10,015 nucleotides of DNA from contig CARBWQ010000018.1 of the NCBI GenBank assembly GCA_948949055.1, forward strand, positions 1-10,015. Direction: 5' to 3'. A program made the position numbers and the translations under genes. Origin of the DNA: an uncultured Eubacteriales bacterium (GTDB lineage Bacteria > Bacillota > Clostridia > Christensenellales > UBA1242). The notes beneath the pieces are model-generated. The model had not been told where the DNA came from, made no database searches, and saw only the letters and a program-made list of their open reading frames with translations. Of the stretch, positions 1 through 5,102 are shown piece after piece (position 1 is the first letter of the stretch; each line of letters starts with the position of its first letter).

Positions 1-16
1 GAAATGTAATTATAAT

Positions 17-42
17 AAGATGCAAATTTGCATCTTTTTTTT
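17..42 (+). terminator. Rho-independent terminator of an upstream gene
   Basis: A perfect 20-bp palindrome at 17-36 (AAGATGCAAATTTGCATCTT) runs straight into eight T residues at 35-42. The stem is AT-rich, as are the other terminators in this window. It would end transcription of a plus-strand gene lying to the left of the window and insulate the marR promoter. Confidence 0.75.
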
Positions 43-74
43 GTCAGTACTAAACTTAGAAATTTTATTTTAAT

Positions 75-111
75 AATTGTTGACAAATCAATAAAATTGT
101 TGACAAATCAA
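75..111. repeat. Tandem 17-bp direct repeat in the marR promoter
   Basis: The 17-mer AATTGTTGACAAATCAA occurs exactly at 75-91 and again at 95-111, a 20-bp period (about two helical turns). Each copy contains TTGT-TG-ACAA, a short inverted repeat, and a perfect -35 hexamer TTGACA. This is what a pair of operators for a dimeric winged-helix repressor bound on the same DNA face would look like. Autoregulation by the adjacent MarR protein is inference. Confidence 0.7.
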
Positions 112-128
112 CGAATATTTGTTAAACT
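100..128 (+). promoter_or_regulatory. Predicted sigma-A-type promoter of marR-degV
   Basis: A consensus -35 TTGACA at 100-105 lies inside the second repeat copy. It is followed after 17 bases by TAAACT at 123-128 (4 of 6 matches to TATAAT). The start site would fall near 135, leaving a leader of about 23 bases that carries the AGGGGG ribosome binding site at 147-152. The -10 is weak, which would suit a regulated promoter. Confidence 0.5.
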
Positions 129-157
129 ACCTTCGTTATATTATTTAGGGGGCTATA

Positions 158-619
158 ATGAAATCAAGGTATGATGAATTTTCATCTTTAATTCTTGGGA
201 TAAATAAGAGTATTCAAAAGATTAAAAATTTTGAAATGAACAATTTCGGACTTAAAGGAAAACAAGTTCAATGTATTTTTCATCTATATAATGATGAGGA
301 GGGAATTTCTGTTACTCAACTTGCAAGTCTTTGTGGTGAGGATAAGGGAGCTATGTCAAGGACAATAAAAGAACTTGAAATGGGAGATTATCTATATATA
401 GAAGAAAGGGGAAAGCAAAAGTATAGAAATCCTATTAAGTTAACTGAGAGAGGAAGAGAACTTGGAAGAATATTAAGTGAGAGGATTGATGAGATATTTT
501 CGCTTGGAAGCAGGGGTGTTGAAGATGAAGAAAGAGAAAAATTTTATCAGCTTTTAAGATTGGTATCAAATAATTTACAAGAAATTTGCAAAAATTATGG
601 AGGAGATAATGGCAATTAA
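158..619 (+). CDS. MarR family winged-helix transcriptional regulator
   Basis: A 153-residue protein of normal MarR length. Residues about 31-100 form the winged helix-turn-helix: GISVTQLASLCGEDKGAMSRTIKELE covers the positioning helix and the recognition helix (about 61-74). The wing is rich in charged residues (EERGKQKYRNPIKLTERG). The N- and C-terminal helices would make the dimer interface. MarR proteins bind palindromic operators as dimers and usually release DNA on binding a small ligand. The start at 158 is preceded by AGGGGG at 147-152. The last codons overlap the start of degV by 11 bases, so the two are co-transcribed and probably translationally coupled. The tandem repeat directly upstream is a candidate operator. 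The ligand cannot be read from the sequence; a fatty-acid-responsive role like that of FabT is a guess from the neighbour. Confidence 0.9.
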   Translation: MKSRYDEFSSLILGINKSIQKIKNFEMNNFGLKGKQVQCIFHLYNDEEGISVTQLASLCGEDKGAMSRTIKELEMGDYLYIEERGKQKYRNPIKLTERGRELGRILSERIDEIFSLGSRGVEDEEREKFYQLLRLVSNNLQEICKNYGGDNGN

Positions 620-1460
620 ATTAGTGGTAGATTCTGCATGTGATTTTGATCAGAAAGAGGCAGAAAGTAAAGGGGCTCTACTTGTCCCAATGGAGGTTCG
701 ATTTGAAGATGATGTTTATTTGGATGGTGTTAATCTTAGCCACAAAGAGTTTTTTGAAAAACTCATTGAAAGCAGTGACCTTCCAAAAACTAGTCAAATA
801 AATGAATTTACTTTTGAACAAGCTTTTGAAAAAGCAGTGAGCGAGGGTGATGAGGTTATTGCAATTACATTGTCATCAAAATTGTCAGGCACTTATAATA
901 GTGCTTTAAAAGCGTCTAAAAATTTTGAAGGCAAGGTTTATGTTATTGATAGTTTGAACGCAAGTCTGGGTGAAAGATGTTTGGTAGAACTAGCAGTTAA
1001 ATTAATAAGCCAAGGAAATCTGACAGCAAGCGAGATTGTAAGCCAGCTAGAAGAAAAGAAGAAAAAGATTCAGCTTCTTGCAGTGCTTGGAACTTTAAAA
1101 TATCTTAAAAAAGGTGGACGTATTTCCAGTGTAGTAGCTCTTACTGGTGAGGTTTTTTCTATTAAGCCTGTTATATCTGTTGTAGACGGTGAGGTAAAAA
1201 TGGTGGGAAAGGCTGTTGGATCTAAAAAGGGAAACAATCTTTTAAATCAGCTTGTGGAAAAATGTGGAGGAATTGATTTCAATATGCCTTATTGTGTCGG
1301 CTATTCTGGACTTTCAGATGATGTGCTTCAAAAGTATCTCGAAGATAGTAAATTGCTTTGGGAAGGTAAAACTGATTTTGTGCCTTCTTATATGATTGGT
1401 TCTACTATTGGTACTCATATTGGTCCAGGCTCTATTGCTGTATGCTTTTTTATGCCCTAA
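609..1460 (+). CDS. DegV family (FakB-like) fatty-acid-binding protein
   Basis: Read from the ATG at 609 the product has 283 residues, the usual DegV length. An in-frame ATG lies at 597, but GGAGG at 599-603 sits on it and is ideally placed for 609. Family landmarks are DSACDF (8-13), KTSQ (60-63), SSKLSGTYNSA (89-99), GTLKYLKKGGRIS (161-173) and the C-terminal IGSTIGTHIGPGSIAV (263-278). T61 and S93, with R171 and H270, correspond to residues that in FakB proteins surround the bound fatty-acid carboxylate. FakB presents fatty acids to the kinase FakA for phosphorylation and entry into phospholipid synthesis. No FakA is visible here, so lipid binding is well supported but use in that pathway is inferred. 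The gene overlaps marR by 11 bases. I see no clear terminator after it, only an AT-only inverted repeat at 1471-1486 without a T run. Confidence 0.9.
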   Translation: MAIKLVVDSACDFDQKEAESKGALLVPMEVRFEDDVYLDGVNLSHKEFFEKLIESSDLPKTSQINEFTFEQAFEKAVSEGDEVIAITLSSKLSGTYNSALKASKNFEGKVYVIDSLNASLGERCLVELAVKLISQGNLTASEIVSQLEEKKKKIQLLAVLGTLKYLKKGGRISSVVALTGEVFSIKPVISVVDGEVKMVGKAVGSKKGNNLLNQLVEKCGGIDFNMPYCVGYSGLSDDVLQKYLEDSKLLWEGKTDFVPSYMIGSTIGTHIGPGSIAVCFFMP

Positions 1461-1532
1461 TCTATAACAAATTAAATTGATTTAATAAAATATTAAAAAA
1501 AGCAAAAGATAATGAAATTTATTTAAACTTGT

Positions 1533-1562
1533 TTGACATATCTTATTAAAAAATGCTAAGAT
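1533..1562 (+). promoter_or_regulatory. Strong sigma-A-type promoter of the virD4-like gene
   Basis: A perfect -35 TTGACA at 1533-1538 is followed after 18 bases by TAAGAT at 1557-1562. TG at 1554-1555 makes an extended -10 (TGCTAAGAT). The predicted start is near 1569, giving an untranslated leader of about 40 bases. Among the vegetative promoters I can see in the window this is the closest to consensus. Confidence 0.7.
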
Positions 1563-1610
1563 TAAATTGTAAAAGGATATTTTGTAAAATATTTTCTTAA
1601 AGGAGTTGTT

Positions 1611-3635
1611 ATGAGTAGAAGATTTAAGCTTGCATTGATCTTTATGCTTATCCTAGGTTTGGTTGGCTTTGGTGTTGGTTTCGCTATAAGTTATTTTTCA
1701 GGCGATGGAGAAGTCGTAGAGGCTATTAAAAGTGCTTATGTAATTGTGTTTACCATAGTAGGTGCGTTAATTGGTCTTGGTATGGGACTATTTTCACGAC
1801 GTAAAATCAATTCAGCAAGCAATGTAGGTAAGACTGCCGAAGGAGAAGAAACAGAGGTTAACTTTGATTCAAAATTCATTACACCTGATGAAATGAAAAA
1901 GGATGGAGAACTTATCTACTCAACTTGGAAAAATCTTCCTTCACTACGTAAGACTGGTTTTGTATTTAGAATGAAACAGACTGCTGGTGGTTTTGAAGTA
2001 AACATGAAACCAGAAACACATGCGCTTGTTCTTGGTACAACAGGTGTAGGTAAAACTCAGCTTCTTGCAAACCCTACTATAAGAATTCTTGCTCACTCAG
2101 GTGAAAAGCCAAGTATGGTTATGACCGACCCTAAGGGTGAACTTTATGCCGATAATGCAGCGATTCTTGAAGAAGAGGGTTATAAATGTATTGTCTTAAA
2201 CCTTAATGACCCATACGCTTCTGCTATGTGGAACCCAATGGAGATTGCTTATAGAACTTATGAAAGAGCAGGCAATCTTGCAAAAGAAGTAAGAAAATAT
2301 ACAGATGTTAAACCAGAAGATGTTGACCATGTAAAATTTGGGTCAGATGTTCTTCATGGTGTGGAATATGGAAATGTATGGTATGGCTTTGAAGGCAAAG
2401 CTTTCCCTAATAAAGAAATATTACAACAAGAACTTGAATCTAAGAGAATTCAGCTTGAAGATGAAGCAAAGAGTGATATTAAAAATATCGGTCTTTCTCT
2501 TATTCCTGATGATCCAAACAGTAAAGACCCAACTTGGGCTAATGGTTGTCGTGACTTTATTACTGGTATTATGTACGCTATGCTTGAAGACTCTCGCGAC
2601 CCAAGACTTGGCATGACTATTGACAAGTTCAACTTCTTCAACCTTTATAAAATTTGTATGCGTCGTGACCCAGCAGGTGATAGAGAAAGTGCTCTTAAAA
2701 CACTTACTACTTATGCTGATGGAAGAGATAAAGTAAGAGGTAACGTTTACCAACTCATGAGTGGTGTCTGCCTCGCAAGTGGTGTTACACAAAGATCCTT
2801 CCTTTCTACGCTAAGTTCTTCTATCGGTAAGACTCTTGGTGATGAAGGTATCTTATTCCTTACAAGTGGTACTGACATTGACTTTACTCAAATTCCAGAA
2901 CAACCAACAGCATTCTTTATCAGAATCCCTGACCACAAAACTGAAAGACACCCACTTGGTGTACTTTGTATCAGTCAGCTCTATAAAGTTCTCGTTGATG
3001 TGGCAAACAAAACTATCAACCTTAAAACTGGTAAGGGAGGAAAGCTTAAACGTCCAGTTTACTTTATTCTTGATGAATTCGGTAATATGCCTGCTGTTCC
3101 TAACTTTGGTACAATGGTTACAGTATCTCGTTCGAGAAATATTTTCTTTGAAATTATCTTACAGTCATACAAGCAACTTGATATTAAATATGGAGCTGAT
3201 GAAGCTCAAAATATTCGTGGTAACTTCCAAATGGAAGTGTTCCTAGGATCAGAAGACCCTACGACTATTCAAGCTTTCTCAGAAGCTTGTGGTGAAACAA
3301 CAGTATTCCACGAAGAAATTTCAAGATCTCGTCAAACAAATCAAAGTGTTTCTCAGGGTGAAAATATTACAACTTCTACTCAAAGAACACGTAAGCCACT
3401 TCTTGATAAACAGGAATTACGTCAGCTTGAACGTTGGACTATCGTTGCTAAGATTTTCAGAAAAGCGATTATGAAAGATGTTATGACACCATTCTACCAA
3501 ACAAAATGTATGGAGAAAAAGGCTAAGCCAGATCCAATCGCACTTTCTAAACAGCTTAATATTGATGATATCTTCTATGATATTGATAGAAGAAATCAAA
3601 TTGTTATGAAACAAAGAAACGCATTTGATGATTAA
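1611..3635 (+). CDS. VirD4/TraG-type type IV coupling ATPase
   Basis: A 674-residue membrane-anchored ATPase of the family that feeds DNA or protein substrates into type IV secretion channels. Two N-terminal membrane segments (about 6-29 and 39-61) are followed by the nucleotide-binding domain. This has Walker A GTTGVGKT (142-149), the typical DPKGELY (173-179), Walker B YFILDEFG with D488-E489, and the ILQS motif with Q518. About 95 residues lie between WNPM (207-210) and DPTW (306-309), including a charged, helical-looking stretch; this looks longer than in typical relatives. AAAGGAG at 1599-1605 sets the start. The gene stands alone between its own promoter and a palindromic terminator, with no relaxase, VirB4 or pilus gene in view. 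Codon use leans to C-ending codons (AAC, TAC, TTC, ATC, GAC, CAC) and CGT, unlike the flanking genes. This fits high expression or different ancestry. The substrate is unknown. Confidence 0.9.
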   Translation: MSRRFKLALIFMLILGLVGFGVGFAISYFSGDGEVVEAIKSAYVIVFTIVGALIGLGMGLFSRRKINSASNVGKTAEGEETEVNFDSKFITPDEMKKDGELIYSTWKNLPSLRKTGFVFRMKQTAGGFEVNMKPETHALVLGTTGVGKTQLLANPTIRILAHSGEKPSMVMTDPKGELYADNAAILEEEGYKCIVLNLNDPYASAMWNPMEIAYRTYERAGNLAKEVRKYTDVKPEDVDHVKFGSDVLHGVEYGNVWYGFEGKAFPNKEILQQELESKRIQLEDEAKSDIKNIGLSLIPDDPNSKDPTWANGCRDFITGIMYAMLEDSRDPRLGMTIDKFNFFNLYKICMRRDPAGDRESALKTLTTYADGRDKVRGNVYQLMSGVCLASGVTQRSFLSTLSSSIGKTLGDEGILFLTSGTDIDFTQIPEQPTAFFIRIPDHKTERHPLGVLCISQLYKVLVDVANKTINLKTGKGGKLKRPVYFILDEFGNMPAVPNFGTMVTVSRSRNIFFEIILQSYKQLDIKYGADEAQNIRGNFQMEVFLGSEDPTTIQAFSEACGETTVFHEEISRSRQTNQSVSQGENITTSTQRTRKPLLDKQELRQLERWTIVAKIFRKAIMKDVMTPFYQTKCMEKKAKPDPIALSKQLNIDDIFYDIDRRNQIVMKQRNAFDD

Positions 3636-3688
3636 TAAAAGATCTAAAATAAAAGACTGCTATAAGGATTATAGATTTCAAAATTTGC

Positions 3689-3720
3689 AAAAAATGAAGG
3701 CTTATAAGCCTTCATTTTTT
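3689..3720. terminator. Bidirectional terminator between convergent genes
   Basis: A perfect 32-bp palindrome centred on 3704/3705: an A run, ATGAAGGCTTATAAGCCTTCAT, then a T run. The A run on one side and T run on the other let it work in both directions. It ends the virD4-like gene from the left and the minus-strand hypothetical gene from the right. The stop codon of that gene (3712-3714) lies inside the hairpin. Confidence 0.9.
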
Positions 3721-4254
3721 ATAATTATTTTTTGTATTAAAAAGAATAAATAAAACTATAAACACTTCAAATAACACCAATGTTGGTATTGAAAAGATCC
3801 ATAAAATATTTTTTATTTTTGGTGTATAAGATTCATAAAAATCCCAATAGTACGGGATACTCGAATTTGAGTCAGTATAAGTTCTTATTGTTGATGCATA
3901 TTTTGCTCTCGTTGTCATTGTTGATGATAAATTATACTGGGAGTTTGCTTTAATAATAATTTTTTCTGTTTGAATAGAGTCGTATCCAGAAGCGAGGCCT
4001 GGAAACGATACCATAATATCAAAATGGATAACAATTTCTATATCCTTATTCTTTGTATTTTTAAGTGTACCTATTGCCAGAACCCCCTCATTAATTTGAA
4101 TTAGTTTTATTTCTTTTAAATATGTCACAGATGGGATGTTGTCATCATCAATTTTTGCTATATTATTATTATGTATAAAAAATGAGCTAATCAATAAAGA
4201 GAATCCCAACAAGAATGTTGCTACTGATATATACAAATAATGTAATTTTTTCAT
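3712..4254 (-). CDS. Hypothetical protein with two membrane segments and an extracytoplasmic domain
   Basis: I do not recognise a characterised family. From the ATG at 4252-4254 the product has 180 residues (MKKLHYLYIS...). The frame is open 17 codons further up to 4305, but AAGGAG at 4265-4270 (minus strand) favours the inner start, with a rather long spacing of about 10 bases. Segment 1 (about 8-27) looks like an uncleaved signal anchor. Segment 2 (about 150-172) is followed by a basic tail (NTKNNYKK), so residues 28-149 should face outside with both ends in the cytoplasm. The outer part alternates hydrophobic and polar residues as in a beta sandwich (GVLAIGTLKNTKNKDIEIVIHFDI). This recalls FxLYD-type modules, but that resemblance is only suggestive. 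It is convergent with the virD4-like gene and shares its terminator. No partner gene is visible. Confidence 0.7.
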   Translation of the reverse strand: MKKLHYLYISVATFLLGFSLLISSFFIHNNNIAKIDDDNIPSVTYLKEIKLIQINEGVLAIGTLKNTKNKDIEIVIHFDIMVSFPGLASGYDSIQTEKIIIKANSQYNLSSTMTTRAKYASTIRTYTDSNSSIPYYWDFYESYTPKIKNILWIFSIPTLVLFEVFIVLFILFNTKNNYKK

Positions 4255-4309
4255 ATTATTAATACTCCTTTTATTTACTATATCATATAAAAATAATAAA
4301 ATCAATAAT

Positions 4310-4351
4310 TTGGTACTATAGTGTTCTCATGTCTTGGTAATAGTGTTCTCA
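4310..4351. repeat. Imperfect direct repeat (two copies)
   Basis: ATAGTGTTCTCA occurs at 4318-4329 and 4340-4351. Each copy is preceded by TTGGTA (4310-4315 and 4334-4339), with a 2-base indel between the two parts. The units are therefore about 20 and 18 bp, repeated at a 22-24 bp interval. Multiple short repeats of this kind are seen at the ends of some insertion sequences (for example the IS21 family) and also as regulator sites. Confidence 0.7.
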
Positions 4352-4398
4352 AATTGCTCGAATAAGAAAGTAAACGCATAAATAAATATTTTATAAAG

Positions 4399-4436
4399 AA
4401 GTGGTTGATAGCAAAGTGTCACGTAACTACTTTTTT
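4399..4436 (+). terminator. Terminator-like hairpin
   Basis: AAGTGGTTG (4399-4407) can pair with TAACTACTT (4424-4432) as a 9-bp stem with two G-U pairs and a 16-base loop. It is followed by TTTTTT (4431-4436). No plus-strand gene lies upstream that needs it, so it may be the leftover terminator of a lost gene or mobile element. Confidence 0.35.
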
Positions 4437-4589
4437 CCTTTTATTTTTTTCTCAATTTCTAGTGTAAACGAACACTTTTTGTTGTCAAGGTTAAAGTGGT
4501 TGTTGAAAGATTACATGTAAAGCATAATCGTCGAGAACTCTGACAATCATGATACTCGCTTTATTTTGCAATTAAGAGGATGTGAATAC

Positions 4590-4623
4590 AAAAAACTAAG
4601 CTGTTTTTTAGCTTAGTTTTTTT
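4590..4623 (-). terminator. Terminator of veg (near-symmetric)
   Basis: The stem ACTAAGCT (4595-4602) pairs with AGCTTAGT (4610-4617) around a 7-base loop. It is flanked by an A run (4590-4594) and a T run (4618-4623), so it can act on either strand. On the minus strand it lies about 80 bases beyond the veg stop codon and is the natural end of that transcript. Confidence 0.8.
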
Positions 4624-4702
4624 GCCTTTTTTCTTGTTTCAAAACTGACTAACTGATGCTTACGGTTTTTATATATTTTAGAGTTAAAGATACTTAAATA
4701 AA

Positions 4703-4939
4703 TTATTCTCCTAAAAAGATTACATTGCCACAAAGCACATCATAATATGAAAAGGTTTGCACGGATGTTGAGTTGTCACCAAGTGCAACTGTGAATACGC
4801 TTGGATAAACATCTTTTATAGTCCCACTGAGCGTGTCAAACTTTTTTCTACCTCTATTAATGTTCATTTCCACTTCTCTTCCTTTAAGTAAAAGTATTTT
4901 TGTTTTTACTTCGTCTATACTCATACCAGCTTTTCTCAT
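4703..4939 (-). CDS. veg: Veg family protein
   Basis: A 78-residue protein matching the Veg family (about 80-90 residues in bacilli and clostridia). The signature is the run GREVEMNINRGRKKFDTLSGTIKDVYPSVFTVAL, followed by a TFSYYDVL segment. It parallels the B. subtilis Veg core, with a basic RGRKK stretch and the YPSVF motif. Veg is a small SH3-like protein expressed strongly in growing cells; in B. subtilis it has been linked to biofilm formation and spore outgrowth. The start is the ATG at 4937-4939 because AGGAGGG lies 3 bases upstream. An open frame to 4966 and an inner ATG at 4922-4924 lack a suitable site. The gene is divergent from the SPOCS-LysM gene, and veg is often found near spore coat genes in Firmicutes (from memory). 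Confidence 0.9.
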   Translation of the reverse strand: MRKAGMSIDEVKTKILLLKGREVEMNINRGRKKFDTLSGTIKDVYPSVFTVALGDNSTSVQTFSYYDVLCGNVIFLGE

Positions 4940-4979
4940 TTTCCCTCCTAATTTGAAAAATATCAATTATTGAATAGTT

Positions 4980-5008
4980 TTTAAAAACTCCTCGCAAATA
5001 GCTTTCAA
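4980..5008 (-). promoter_or_regulatory. Possible veg promoter
   Basis: On the minus strand TTGAAA (5008-5003, 5 of 6 to the -35 consensus) is followed after 17 bases by TTTAAA (4985-4980, 4 of 6). The -10 lies inside a perfect 14-bp palindrome AGTTTTTAAAAACT (4976-4989). This is the best pair I can find, but the AT-rich background makes chance matches easy. Confidence 0.3.
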
Positions 5009-5047
5009 ATAATTTTTGACACTTTTTTAAATTCTTAAACATTTTTG

Positions 5048-5076
5048 TCATATTTACTTTTATTCTATCGTATTAT
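5048..5076 (+). promoter_or_regulatory. Candidate sigma-E-like promoter of the sipL-like gene
   Basis: TCATATT (5048-5054) resembles the sigma-E -35 element (K-M-ATATT). It is followed after 14 bases by CGTATTAT (5069-5076), which matches 5 of 8 positions of CATACAAT. The predicted start is near 5083, with the GGAGGG ribosome binding site at 5093-5098. Mother-cell expression would suit a SipL-type protein. A TTGACA at 5016-5021 exists but has no good -10 at normal spacing. Confidence 0.35.
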
Positions 5077-5102
5077 ACCTTGTAAAATGTTTGGAGGGTA
5101 AA

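Larger units (their letters stand above)
4255..4702. other. 448-base region without a convincing gene
   Basis: Stops are dense in all frames. From left to right it holds the ribosome binding site of the minus-strand hypothetical gene (4265-4270), with a possible -10 TATGAT upstream (minus strand, 4282-4287) but no clear -35. Then come an imperfect direct repeat (4310-4351), a hairpin followed by T residues (4399-4436), a short palindrome AGTGT-6-ACACT (4461-4476), a degenerate inverted counterpart of the direct repeat (4533-4560), and the veg terminator (4590-4623). I see nothing in 4624-4702. The arrangement resembles a decayed or non-autonomous mobile element, but no transposase remnant can be named. 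Confidence 0.6.

Noticed and set aside
597..608. Longer degV reading with start ATG at 597
   Set aside because: The GGAGG at 599-603 lies on this start and is correctly spaced for the ATG at 609; DegV proteins normally begin at the MAIKLVVDS-type stretch.
1471..1486. Inverted repeat ATTAAA-TTGA-TTTAAT as terminator of degV
   Set aside because: AT-only 6-bp arms and no following T run on the plus strand; such repeats are expected by chance in this composition.
2421..2792. Minus-strand open frame of 123 codons inside the virD4-like gene
   Set aside because: It lies wholly within a well-supported coding gene, has a low-complexity Ser/Thr/Ile composition typical of antisense frames, and has no ribosome binding site or family match.
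2836..3246. Plus-strand open frame of 136 codons inside the virD4-like gene
   Set aside because: Shifted-frame shadow of the Walker B part of the ATPase; Leu/Ser/Val-rich nonsense composition and no independent signals.
4255..4305. 17-codon N-terminal extension of the minus-strand hypothetical gene
   Set aside because: No ribosome binding site before the outer start, while AAGGAG lies inside the extension and fits the ATG at 4254, where a normal signal-anchor start (MKKL) begins.
5016..5021. TTGACA as a sigma-A -35 for the sipL-like gene
   Set aside because: No acceptable -10 hexamer occurs 16-18 bases downstream; the sigma-E-like pair nearer the gene is a better match and fits the function.
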